In this document: one piece after another, positions 22,004 to 34,100 of the stretch
Layout: each line of letters opens with the position of its first letter
How positions within the stretch are numbered: position 1 is the first letter of the stretch
Origin: Astragalus membranaceus
Lineage: Eukaryota; Streptophyta; Magnoliopsida; Fabales; Fabaceae
Reading direction: 5' to 3'
Assembly (NCBI GenBank): GCA_039519185.1
Contig: CM076846.1
Coordinates: forward strand, 125,306,182-125,370,181
DNA length: 64,000 nucleotides
Made by a program: the position numbers and the translations under genes
Notes under the pieces: generated by a model
The model's database searches: none
Told to the model about the DNA's origin: nothing
What the model saw: only the letters and a program-made list of their open reading frames with translations

Positions 22004-24194
22004 TGTAACACCCCCTTCTAATAAACTAATATTTAATTTATGAAAATCAGAGTTTTCGAAAACCTTTCAGCGCAACCCAAGAGGGTGCTACATTTTCACC
22101 AAATAAAACATATAACAACATCTGAAACTCATAATACAATAAAGTATGTGATACATAGCACATTGATCGGGACGAACCCTAAAACACTTGTTTAGTTACA
22201 CCACAGTTTACATAATCACCACGCAGCAGAAAATAGCATGTTTCATAAACATATTTAAATACATCATCAAATACTAGTTTTGAACAACTTTCATTAAACA
22301 GTCACTAGACTAATCGCCCCCCCGGTGCTACGTATCAGAGCAGACACAACGACTAGAAGAAAGCATGTGAATACCTTCACTCGCTATCACCTGCACGTTG
22401 CCGACATGAGAAGCAACAAAAGGCAGTAGGGTGAGTCTCTTTACACAAATAATAATAATTAAGAAAAGCGTTATAATAAGGAAAGCAGCAAATAACACCC
22501 ACTCACAAATAATAATAGCATTCATCCTTTAAATTATAACCATCAAGAAACATTATCAACATATGTATGAATATATGCATGTATGCAACATGCATGAGGA
22601 TCCATCATCACCGCACTATGCCTTGAGGGCACTCACCGCTTTGGCCGAAGCCACCACACCGCTTTGGCCGAAGCCTACACACCGCTTTATGCAACATGAG
22701 TCATGTGACACTATGACTATGCACCACAACACCACACATAAACCATAATAATTATTAAACTCACCGCTTTTCATTTCTCAATTTAATATCATCAACATAT
22801 AGGCCTTAAGGATATCACACCGCTTTGGACCGGAGTCCCTCACCGCTTTCACATCTCCAAATAATTGCAACTCAGTACTCACCGCTTTGTATTCTTAGGC
22901 TAGTAATTTAATTCTACAATTACACTTCCCCGCAATTACACACACCTACGCAGTACACACAACACGCACGCACGAGGCTGCCCAATTTGGCGCCCCTGCG
23001 CAACACCACCAGCACGCACCAAACGCGCACGGGGCTGCCCAATTTGGCCCCTGCGCAACACCACCAGCACACACCGCAACTTCAACACTTTAACAACAAT
23101 TTTATTTAACAATTCAACAATTAGTTCACACCGCTTCAACGCCAATTCGATTGATTATTTATTAAATACAACGCAACCGACACATAACTATATTCTTTTC
23201 ATTGAGGTAATTAGTTCAAGTAGCTTAAAGGCACAATTCCTATCATGTTCATTCTCACCTCACTCAACTTAATTTACCACATAAACTCATACTACAACAA
23301 GGCATTAACACCACATTCAACAATTCAACCCATCTCACTAGAACAACAAAACAGTAACAATTATTTAACAATTCAACTAACTCATTTTATCAACAAAATA
23401 TTAGCATAACATTCAACAATTCGAACTCCTAAAACCTAACCTACACATATCGCATATCTCAAGTACTATTATAGGTATAAAGAAGAGCCCCCTAACCTGG
23501 GTAATTTCATATTAATATTGGTAGCGAGCACAGAGCCGAATCGTCCACAGTAACGAACTTAGCACCGGAAGTCTACGAGTTCCTTGGGAAACGAGCAATT
23601 AACGGTACAAACAGGTCCGATGTCAACTTCACCGAAACTAACAAAGGACTAGTGTTTCCTGAAGGTCTCGACGAGTAGAATCCAAATATGATGTCCGATT
23701 TTCCAACCGGAGTCTGTGGTGGTCGGAATAGGTGCAAAACCGTTCGGTTGGGTTTTAGGGTCGTGTCTGAAACTGGCTGAACGAAGCACCAATCGATTAA
23801 ATTGAGGCCAAAATCGAACTCAGAGCGTGATTTCGAGTGGGAAGATGAATTTTCAGGCCAAACCGTGGCCTAGGGAAGGAGAACGAAAAAGATGAATAAA
23901 ACCATAAGGTTTTGCCGTTTTCTGCGTTTCAGCGAGGAAGGAGAAGAAGGAATAGTGCCCGGGTTTCTCTGGGGTGGGCGACGCACACGGTAAGTACGGT
24001 GGGCAGGGGGTGCGAATAGCAAAACAGGGGGGGTGTATGCGCATAAATATAGTAAAAACTCATTTTAATTCATTTTTAAATCCCGATTTCACAACAAATA
24101 TTTTCTTACAACTCTATAAACTCAAATACTTCCAAAATTATTCATACTTCGAATACTAATTAAAATAATTTTTAATAAAAATCGGGGCGTTACA
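22004..24194 (-). repeat. 5' LTR of the 7.1-kb non-autonomous element
   Basis: 2,191 bp. On the minus strand it starts TGTAACGCCCC at 24194 and ends GGTGTTACA at 22004. Against the other LTR it lacks 9 bp (one AAAACATAT copy near 22115) and has one extra G near 24030. Confidence 0.92.
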
Positions 24195-24199
24195 TGTTG
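24195..24199 (+). other. Target-site duplication TGTTG (right)
   Basis: It matches 17096-17100 and marks the right boundary of the 7.1-kb element within MULE coding sequence. Confidence 0.9.
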
Positions 24200-26311
24200 G
24201 ACCAGACGGCTTGAAGGAACTGATATTGTTGAAGAGATCATGTGGTCACACCCTGATAGTATCAAGTTATTGAGGATGTTTCCTAATGTCTTGATTATGG
24301 ACTGCACATTCAATACCAACAAATATGCATTGCCTCTACTTGAGATTGTTGGTGTCACTTCTACTGAGTTGACATTTTCTGTTGCATTTGCTTACTTGTC
24401 TCACGAGAGATATGATGACTACACATGGGTTTGCAGAGCCTAAAAGATTTGATGGTATTAGATATCCCACTTCCTCAGGTTATCCTCACTGAGTGTGAGG
24501 AGGGATTGATGAATGCTATCAATATTGTGTTTCCCGAAGCAGTTAATTTGCTTTGTCGGTATCACATTAACAACAATGTTAATGCTAAAATTAAGAAGGC
24601 CGTCAAGGGAGATAGGGTGAAGTCAGTGACGAGTTTTTGACATGCAATAGTTGACTCTGTATTTGAGGATGAATTTTATGAGAATTTGCATGATTTTGAA
24701 CAATCGTGTGCTGATATACCCCAGCTTATCAAATATGTGAACAAGTATTGGCTGTATCCTCACAGGGAAAGATTTTGTGGACCGTGGACGGATAAAGTGA
24801 AACACTATGGAAACACCACGACTAATAGGTACATTAATATTTTGCTTATGTGTTTTAAATTTATTTCGAGTCAATTTTTTTCTTATGTGTTTTAATTTGT
24901 TACATATAGGGTTGAGTCAGCCCATTGGTCATTGAAGAGGTCACTGGGTTCTAGTGGAGGTGACTTATGCAGAAGTTGGGAATCCATGCATGGGATGATC
25001 AATGCACAAATTGATAAAATTGTCAGTTCTTTTCAAAAGAGCATCAACTGTGTAGATGCCCGGCATAACACTCCATTCTACAAGAATCTACACGGTTTGG
25101 TGTCTCATGAGGCATTGAATCATATAGCTCATGAGTTTGAAGGCATGTTGGATGGAGTAGGGACCGATAAGACCCGTTGTGCTGGTTGTGTGATTAAAGT
25201 TACTCATGGGTTACCTTGTTCTTATGAGCTTGGGAATTTGCACCTACATGTCTGTCGAATCCCAATAGAGATGATTGTCCCTCATTGGATGAGGCTGAGT
25301 ATTGAGAGTATGGATGGGGAGCGGATGAAACAAACGTCACTTGAATGTGACATAAGCTATACACTAGAGGAGGTTTGGAGGCAATGGGCTGAGATGTCTC
25401 TTGAGGAGAGATGTGTCTGGAAGAGAGGTCTTGATGATTATGTCTTCAAAAGCACTACAACCATGGTTCCACCTAAGCACAAAGTCAAGACTAGGGGTGC
25501 ACCAAAGAAGAAGAAGAAAGAGTATGATGTGAAGATAGATCCTTCTTATAGGGAGCACGTGGATGCATCTTTGAGCTCAGTTAAGAAACCCACCCAGATT
25601 TCATCGCAGAGACTTCCCCAGTGGTCCTCACAGCAAGTCTCCCAGTTACCATCACAGAGGTCAGCAGCTGAGCGAGCACAACATGACATCCATTTGGTAA
25701 GTCACTTTCCAGAGCATATGCATAAGTACATTGATGACATTATCAATGTGATTGGGGATGGAAACTTTGGCTTTAGATGCATTTCCGCCTCAGTTGATTA
25801 CTCGGAGCATAGCTGGCAAATAGTTCGCAATGATTTGATTGAGGAGATGGACTCAAATTGGTTTCAATACTCAGAGGTGATGGGTAACAACATTCAAACA
25901 GTTAGGGAATCATTAGTTGCTCTCCCACAAGACTTTCAACCTCATGAGAAGTGGATGTCGATGCCTGACATGAGACATGTTATAGCGACTAGATATTAGA
26001 TAGCCCTTGTTATATTGTCACTTCATGGTGGTGGGTCATGGACATTCTTCCCTTTGAGAGGAGTCTATGTTCCTAGTCAGAGCCGCTTGTTCTGTGTTGG
26101 GTTTGTCCATGGGAATCATTGGGTTCAGGTTATGTTGAACGCTACTAGTCCAGTACCTCCTATTCATCCTACTTGAGGTGCATATGCTTCAGCTGAAGCT
26201 AGATCGTGGTTATATCCGTACCTTGGACGTGTACAGTTATGGTGTTCTTTTGTCCCAGATCATGTTGCACCGACCCTCCCAACTGATGTTGATTACATTT
26301 TCATTAAATGA
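24195..26311 (+). pseudogene. MULE transposase with SWIM finger and OTU-like C-terminus, broken
   Basis: This is the main body of a MuDR-like transposase. In order: the MULE core from 24195 (MWSHPDSIKLL, IMDCTFNTNKY, LLCRYHI, NRVESAHWSLKR); a short intron 24829-24909 (GT...AG, in phase); a SWIM-type zinc finger (CAGCVIKVTHGLPC, near 25180-25225); a Ser/Gln-rich basic linker (KKKKKEYD); and an OTU-like cysteine-protease domain starting near 25700 (IGDGNFGFRC...HGNHWVQVML). Damage: a one-base frameshift at about 24425-24440, in-frame stops at 24638-24640, 25997-25999 and 26174-26176, and the upstream retrotransposon insertion. Two key residues are changed: the second acidic residue of the DDE triad is Glu where the family has Asp (24491-24493), and the OTU Cys is Phe (25766-25768). 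It joins 16929-17100. Confidence 0.85.
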
Positions 26312-26386
26312 TTGTATTATATTATATTATATTTTATTCCACGAGTTTATATTATATTAAATTTTATTCCACGAATTTTTTATTCG

Positions 26387-26468
26387 ACGGTCTAGATTTT
26401 GCCGACACTATTTAACGGTCTAGATTTTGCCGACACTTTAAACGGTCTAGATTTTGCCGACCACTTTT
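26387..26468 (+). repeat. Three ~27-bp tandem repeats
   Basis: Copies of ACGGTCTAGATTTTGCCGAC, followed by ACTATTTA, ACTTTAA or CACTTTTC, lie just upstream of a TATA box. They could be part of a small promoter. The preceding 26312-26386 is AT-rich (TATATTAT runs) with a duplicated TTTTATTCCACGA word. Confidence 0.85.
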
Positions 26469-26510
26469 CATCCAACGGTGGAAATTCACTTTAGGGTTTC
26501 AGATTTTCCC

Positions 26511-26517
26511 TATAAAT
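26511..26517 (+). promoter_or_regulatory. TATA box of the small MULE-associated gene
   Basis: TATAAAT lies 42 bp before the ATG at 26559, followed by a CA-rich leader (CATACACACAACACAAA) typical of plant 5' untranslated regions. Confidence 0.5.
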
Positions 26518-26558
26518 AGACCCATTGGGTTTCGCTTCTTTCATACACACAACACAAA

Positions 26559-26949
26559 ATGATGATGGCTATGGCCAACGAAGAGGCTTCCCTCACTATC
26601 ATTTTTACCAATTAGGGCCTCATTGATCATCAGGGCATCATCATCAACGAAGATGATGATGTCTGTTTCGAGGGGCGAGACACGTTCAAGTGTAGGTTAA
26701 AACACAGCATAACATTCGCTGCCCTGAAAGAGAGACGAGCATGAAATAATTAGTATAATTTATCGGAAACCAGCTTGGGTTAATGGACGTGTGCACTGGT
26801 CTGCAATGAATGTCAACAACGACGATGACGTCCAAGCCATGATGGCCATTCATGTTATCTTTAAATGGAAGAGTTATCTGCATTTATACGTCGAAACCAG
26901 AAGGACTGTCGCTGAGATCCTTCGTCGTTTCACTCCACCATCTCAGTAG
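26559..26949 (+). pseudogene. Small MULE-associated gene, broken
   Basis: After a TATA box and CA-rich leader, an ATG (26559) opens a frame MMMAMANEEASL, then GLIDHQG, NEDDDVCFEGRDTFKCR and HSITFAALKER. It has a stop at about 26613-26615, and the frame breaks near 26730. A second frame continues with WVNGRVHWSAMN, NNDDDVQAMMAIHV, LHLYVET and ILRRFTPPSQ, ending at 26949. The two halves read like one ~130-residue acidic protein with a frameshift. Pairs of short acidic proteins of this kind occur next to plant MuDR-like transposases and resemble the N-terminal part of some of them. That match is from memory and uncertain. Position between the transposase and the terminal palindrome supports a second gene of the same transposon. 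Confidence 0.5.
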
Positions 26950-27049
26950 TTTCTATTATGTTTTCGTTTTGTTTGTTGTTGCAATCTGTTATTTTAAATC
27001 AATGTAGAAGACGTTTTTAATTAATCAAATAAATGTTTCTTTTTTTATT

Positions 27050-27345
27050 TTTGCACTCCGGAAACACCATATTATATGATAAATTCAGAAGCCAATTTTA
27101 AGGGATTTCCGGAAATACATCAAATTGGGATAAATTCGGAAGACAATATTGAGGGATTTCCAGAAATACCTCAAATCTAGATAAATCCAGAAGTATGTTT
27201 TTTTGATTTTCCCGAAATATCGCATTTTACGGTATTTCCAGAATGTAAAATGTGTTCCGAAAATACCGTAAAATACGATATTTCCAGAAAATCAAAAAAA
27301 CATACTTTCAGATTTATCTAAATTTAAAGTATTTCTAAAATTTTT
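27050..27345. repeat. Palindromic TIR-like region at the MULE end
   Basis: Arms about 27155-27242 and 27258-27341 are imperfect reverse complements, sharing AAAATCAAAAAAACATACTT and TACCGTAAAAT in inverted form. The region is full of TTTCCGGAAATAC / TTTCCAGAAATAC words, which recur in the TIR-like sequences at 54111, 56976 and 58070. It may be the terminal inverted repeat of the MULE. The AP4E transcript would begin a few hundred bases further on. Confidence 0.65.
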
Positions 27346-27802
27346 GTGAATTTAATGGGTAATTCGTCCGTTTGGTCACTTTGGGGGATACATGGCAGAA
27401 GAGGGGATAAAAAAAAACAGCCTACTAAAATTATTACATCACCCGTTTACGGTTTACCACCTGCTTCCTACTCAGATCATTTTTGTTTGTTCAAAAAAAT
27501 ACAAAACTGTTTTTACACTGTTTTTTTTTTCACCGGCACACGAGTCAGGCGAGGCAGTGACTGTATTATTATTTCCTTTTCTTTCATCTGTCTCTCTCTC
27601 TCTCTCTCTGTTTCTCCTTCCGTCACGACGTCGTTTACTCTAATCACCTTCTTCACACTTCACACTTCTCCATCTCAAACCCTCTCTCCTCATCAGAAAC
27701 CTCAACACCAGATCCAACTTCACTTCCTTCTCTCGGATCCGGATCCGGATCCAAAAATCCTCAAAACTGGAGCAATTGAAAACAATCGGACGAGAACTCG
27801 CC
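27346..27802 (+). promoter_or_regulatory. AP4E promoter/5' untranslated region
   Basis: No separate gene is seen. The region has a (CT)n tract (27590-27610), a pyrimidine-rich leader and three GGATCC units in tandem (27736-27753) shortly before the start codon. No clear TATA box was identified. CT-rich leaders are common in plant housekeeping genes. Confidence 0.5.
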
Positions 27803-30800
27803 ATGGGATCTCAAGGCGGGTTCGGTCAATCAAAAGAATTTCTCGACCTCATAAAATCAATCGGTGAAGCTCGATCTAAAGCCGAAGAAGATCGTATCGT
27901 CGTTCGTGAAATCGAAACCCTTAAACGACGAATTTCTGAACCAGATATTCCAAAACGCAAGATGAAAGAGTATATCATACGTCTTCTCTATGTTGAAATG
28001 CTTGGTCACGATGCTTCTTTCGGTTACATTCATGCCGTTAAAATGACTCACGATGATAATCTTCTTTCAAAACGCACTGGTTATCTTGCCGTTACTCTCT
28101 TCTTGAACGACGATCATGACCTCATTATTCTCATCGTTAACACTATTCAGAAAGATCTTAAGTCAGATAACTATCTTGTCGTTTGTGCTGCACTTAATGC
28201 CGTTTGTAGACTCATTAACGACGAGACTATACCTGCCGTTTTGCCTCTTGTTGTTGACCTTTTGAATCACTCTAAGGAAGCTGTTAGAAAGAAAGCTGTT
28301 ATGGCGCTTCATAGCTTTCACCATAAATCTCCTTCCTCTGTTTCTCATCTTCTCTCTAATTTTCGTAAGCGATTGTGCGATAATGACCCTGGTGTTATGG
28401 GTGCTTCTCTGTGTCCTCTTTTTGACCTCGTAAACGCTGATCCTAGCCCTTACAAGGATCTCGTGGTTAGCTTCGTTAGCATTCTTAAGCAGGTAGCGGA
28501 ACATAGGTTGCCTAAGAACTATGATTATCACCAGATGCCAGCTCCGTTTATTCAGGTTTGTTATCTGAACTGAATCTGAGTTTTAATTTGATTTCTGTTT
28601 TTGCATGTTAATAAAGATAGATCAGAACTGAAGTTATAGTGATAATTAAGTGTTGCATTTTGGTTCTAGTGAAAATGTGCGACGACTTGTTCTTTTACTA
28701 TGAGTTTTTGGTTTGAATTGCTCCTGATTTGAGGAAAATGAATGTGTTTTGAGCGTGCAGATTAAGTTGCTGAAAATTTTGGCGGTGTTGGGGAACGGGG
28801 ATAAGCATGCAAGTGAAAGCATGTATACAGTTATTGGAGATATAATTAGGAAGGGTGACTCTTCGAGTAATATAGGGAATGCTATTCTTTATGAGTCCAT
28901 TCGCTGTGTCTCTTCCATATATCCCAGTTCTAAGTTGTTAGAAGCAGCTGCCGATGTGATTGCCAAGTTTTTGAAGGTTTGCTTTTTGTTGAAGTGAATT
29001 TTATTTTGAAGTTTATGATGTTCATGTTTTTGTATTGTGCTGTGATGTGACGTGTGATATTGTGTGGACAGAGTGACAGTCATAATCTCAAGTACATGGG
29101 CATTGATGCTCTTGGTCGGTTGATAAAGTTAAGTCCGGAAATTGCAGAAAAACATCAACTGGCCGTCATTGATTGCTTAGAGGTGAGGATGTTCATCTTG
29201 GATGCTTTAAGAGTTGAGACTAATGTGTTTTGCATTGCCAATGGTTATTGGGCATTCATTTCTTTTTATGGCGACTTAATCATTAGAAGGGTCTTTTTCT
29301 TTTCGTGTATGTTATATATGGTAAAGAAACTCTTTAAGATCTCTAAACAATGAGGACAATGAATGAATAACTACTTGTTGTGACAAAATATGTACAACAA
29401 ATGCTCGCGCATAGAGCATGTGACATTGTGATGCTACACGTTATACAAACAATGAGATTAACAGATATTCTCCGAGGAATACCTACCCGGGGAAACTTTT
29501 CAGTTTTCTGTATCTGTATATAAAGTATTTATTATTACGATAAGTGTTTGAAGCCAAATGCTATAGTTACCTTGCAAAATAATTATAAAACTTGAATTTA
29601 CCAACAAATTCTGCAAGAGGATGCATTAATATATGCCGGATGCTGTTTGAGTTTGAAAAAACTGCCAATATAATCTCCTACAAATACATTGCGAAGAGTT
29701 GTGCAGCAAATCTATTAAGACGGTCTATTAATGCCTGTTGTCACCTGATAAATTGATCCACCTTGTGTTGTATCATTAATTTTATGTCCATCTACATCAT
29801 TATTTGGCTATCAATTCTATCATATTTTAATCTATTAAGTGGTTCCACCACTCATTACCTGCTTTTAAGCACAAATAGGTTTTGTTTTCTCTGATTTATG
29901 AAAATTTGCAATTGCACCTGGTTTTTGAGAAACAGAATTAATCTCAATTGGCCTTTAGAATCATATCATATACATGATAATTTAATTTTTTTAGCTCATC
30001 CCAGGCTTTGCAGTACAGATAAATCTAATTTATATGGTGCAGGACCCTGATGATACTCTGAAGCGAAAAACTTTTGAACTGCTATACAAAATGACCAAGT
30101 CTTCCAATGTAGAAGTGATTGTTGACCGGATGATTGATTACATGATTAGCATAAGTGATGATCATTATAAAACCTATATAGCATCTCGATGTGTAGAACT
30201 TGCTGAGCAATTTGCACCAAGTAATCACTGGTTTATACAGGTAATTAGAATTGTTGCCTTTGTGTTTTTTACTTTGCATTATTTTTTTTACTAATTGAAA
30301 ACTAACAGCACCATGTACATGATTATACAGACCATGAATAAAGTTTTTGAGCACGCTGGGGATCTTGTGAATATTAAGGTGGCACATAATTTAATGCGAT
30401 TGATTGCTGAAGGTTTTGGAGAGGACGATGATGCTGCATATAGTCAGTTGAGATCGTCTGCTGTATGTTATTTTGATAACAGCTCCTGTTTATTCAGTAT
30501 GTCTTTTCAAAATTAGTCATATGCTTATTAATGAGTGGAAGCTGTTCTCTGAGATGTAGGTCGAGTCATATTTGCGCATTATTGGAGAGCCAAAGCTTCC
30601 ATCAGTGTTTCTTCAAGTACTTTCTATCCCACTTAAGTTTTATATTTACCTACTTGCTTTCCTTTTCAAGAAATTAGATTTGGTTTGTAGCATAATGTTT
30701 AGTACTGATTACAGGTCATCTGCTGGGTTCTTGGGGAATATGGCACAGCTGATGGAAAGCATTCCGCTTCCTATATCGTTGGGAAGTTATGCGATATGGC

Positions 30801-31136
30801 GGAGGCTTATTCTAATGATGAAACTGTTAAGGTATCTATCTAATCTAATGCTATTTGTTTTACAATAGTGAAAGACGGCTTTTTAGTGATAAGTAGAGAG
30901 CGGAAATGTCAGTATGATCATTTTATCGAGAGACTTAACTATCAGTAGCCCTTTCTTTTTTGTTTTTGCTTTTGATACCAATATCAACATCACTTTGAAA
31001 CAAGAATCTGACTGCTTGTGTTTGAAGCATAATTTTACATTCCATTCTACCCAAAAATGCTGTTCCAGTTTTACTGAAGTTTTCATCAGGATTATTGTGT
31101 TTTTATCCAGTCTATGTCCCACTGCTTTGCTGGATC

Positions 31137-31183
<47 letters not shown>

Positions 31184-34100
31184 GTCCACTAATGTACATT
31201 TGTAAGAATCAAGCATTAAAATGAACTTTGATAGCTTTATCGTTTCTTGTACAAGTCTGCAATTTGGTCTGTTAATAACTGGCATGTAAATAACATAAGT
31301 ATAAATTATTTGACATTAAAAATTGGGTGAGCGTGGAGTTAACTTTTCCTTGGACTTACTAACATGACAGTTATCATTATTGAATATAGGTAGTTATTCT
31401 AGCTGCTTCATTGGTAAAATTCCAGTAGTCTCCTTTTCTAGGCAATGTGTGGATATGTTAGAACAAAAAATACAGTGCTTTTGTAATGGAATCTGATCAT
31501 CGTAATGGTGTTCCGTATTTATATTCTTCATTCCTAGTTAAGGGTGTGATAAGATGTGTTGCAATTGGTGTTGGATGCTTGTAAATTTGGAGTCTATTAT
31601 GAGTATGACCAGTTCTGGCAGTATTGTGTTGTTTTTGTTATTGTTTTTTGTTGGGTTGCTGATTGCTGATGATATATTTTCTGCACAGCTTTTGTTATGT
31701 CATTCAATCATTATGGTTTATCTTAGTTCTATTCTATGATCCCTTAATGACCCTAACCCTTGTGATGCTATAGTATGACAATAAATTCAACCTTTCCGCT
31801 TGAACGATTTTTCAATTGGGACTAACTTATTGTTTATTGTAGGCATATGCGATAACAGCGCTGACAAAAATTTATGCATTCGAAATAGCAGCTGGAAGGA
31901 AAGTGGATATGTTATCTGAGGTATTTTCTCAAAAAATTGAAGTTAACTTCTGTATTTTTCCTATGTCGTAGGCTCTGTACTACGTCAGAAAGAAAAACAG
32001 CAGTGGTTTTAAGAAGTAGTTATTAGGAGCATTTATGTATTTGTAATGTGGCAGATCTTTATGTCCAGTTATCAAGGCAGTTATTAGGAGCAGTTGTGGT
32101 ATTTTTAATATAATTGTGCATTCATTGCATTGTCAGAAATAGGGAGGAAGTTGTGTATGCAGAAGAGAGTATTTCTCTGTAATGTAGGAGTTCTTGTAAC
32201 TCTGGAACAGCAATCTGCTGTAATTGCAAGTGTTATTATTCATAAATTCAAGTGGTATTCTATGACACACACATTTCATATTTTTTCCTTTTCCTCTCAG
32301 AATGGTATTTGCCTATTTGGTAATAATTTGTTAATTTGGTTAGAAAGCCTTTTTTAGATACTTGTTAATTTGTTATTATGGACCAATCAAGAGTAAAGTG
32401 TATTTAATAAAGAATTTCTATTTCATAAGAATTTTTCTAATATCGGATTCATGTTATTCAAAGTTTATTGTAATAATATTTATATTTTATTAAAAAATAT
32501 TGGTATTGTATTATAGCGTACTGAGTATGTATACCCCTATGTACTGAATTCTCGATAAGTAGCTTACTACATCTGACATACCCGTACCATGTATCGAGAG
32601 ACTGCGAATTACGTGACTACGGTTAGAGGATTAGGCTCTGATCTATATGATCAAAGAGGGAAGCTGCCAGCTAGTATTTGAGTTAATTCGGGCCTTTAGG
32701 CATTGAGCAATGCAGAATTGTTATGCATTGTTGTTATGTAACTAAGGGGATTTTTCCATAATTCTTTGCAATAAAATTCATGTTGTATCAACTGATATCA
32801 AATCTCTGATCTTGATCTTGGAGCCGTGGGATTGGTCTTGAAAATGATCCGGCATTTGATGGGAAAGGGGCTTATTGGTGGCTAATCAAGATACAGCAGT
32901 ATTATGGGGCCAGGGAGTAGTACCAGAGGAGATGAAGCCATTGTTGGTTGCGGCCCTGCCATTGAGAGGCAGCACTCTCAATTGGTGGATTTCTTGAAAG
33001 AAGACAGCCAGAATGCGACGTGGTGGATCTTTAAGGTGGTGGTGCTCAAGCAGTTTCAGCTAGAACATGATCTGGATGTTCTATTCTGAGTTCAAGATAA
33101 GAGCCAAGAACCAGTGGATTAAAGGGTGGAAACTGATACAAAAGAGAAGCAATCTTCGGAAGAACTTGGAATCTTAGAATCGGAGGAAAACAGGGTTCAA
33201 ATCTTTATAAATTTCCTGGAAATGTTTATAAACCTGATCTACGTTGTTCTGTGAAAACTACTGTCAATAAGATCCCCTTCTAACTTCTCTGTAATAAAAT
33301 CCTTGTTTTTCATTGTATAATTTATATGCATGATTATTTTCAAATTAGTTCTATTTTTCATGTAGATAGTTTGTTAATGCAAAGTAAATTCCTGTAATCT
33401 ATACTACATTACTACTATTTGATGCTGAAATTTGATTCATAGAGTACTGCCAAGATGAGTGACTTTTTCTTTTCTAAATGCAGTGTCAATCTTTGGTTGA
33501 AGAATTATTAGCGTCCCACTCCACTGATTTACAGCAACGTGCTTATGAATTACAAGCCCTTATTGGTTTGGATGCACGAGCTGTTGAAGCAATAATGCCA
33601 CATGATGCAAGTTGCGAAGACATTGAGGTCATTGTTAATTTTAGCATATTCTTATATCATTTCAAGATCAACAGTATGTTCACTGTGTTGACATATAATA
33701 CTTCGCACATTTTATGTTTCGTCCAAGGAAAATGTGTGACAAGGGAAGTTTCTTTAATGAGTCATATTTCAGCCTCTTATTGTTCATTAATATCCTATGA
33801 TTTTAGGTGACATTATCTTTTAAGTAACTGGAGGTTATTTATCTCCTCTTATCAGTTATAGCCATCTGACCATAAGTAGAAGTTTGAGTTGTTTGGTGGT
33901 TGCAACCCAAAACATTGCTTTCATCAGGATTCGGGGGCTTAGATGTAGAAAATATTTTCTCAAGCTCCATGACAGTTGGTGGATAAACTTCTTACCTTTA
34001 TTGGCTACAAAAGTTCAGATGGGATCTGAATAAATAGTCATACCATAACATTGCACAACACAGAGCATCTCCAATGCAAGAAGAGCTAAGAACCATGTTT

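Larger units (their letters stand above)
17101..24194 (-). mobile_element. 7.1-kb non-autonomous LTR retrotransposon (chromovirus-like termini)
   Basis: The LTRs are 17101-19299 and 22004-24194, flanked by TGTTG duplications. On the minus strand the right LTR is 5'. A primer site matching initiator tRNA-Met (TGGTATCAGAGC) follows it, and a purine tract (AAGTGGGGGAGAG) precedes the left LTR. The 2.7-kb interior has no gag or pol frame, so the element must rely on other elements' proteins. Its termini (TGTAACGCCCC...GGTGTTACA) and the GAGGACGAAAAT stretch before the purine tract resemble Tekay/Del chromoviruses such as the one at 60892-64000. The LTRs differ by about eight substitutions and two small indels in 2.19 kb, so the insertion is young. 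It splits the MULE transposase gene. Confidence 0.9.

Noticed and set aside
27346..27867. 173-codon frame overlapping the AP4E start
   Set aside because: It covers the CT-rich leader and runs out of frame into AP4E exon 1; Ser/Phe/Leu composition follows the CT tract. It is 5' untranslated sequence.
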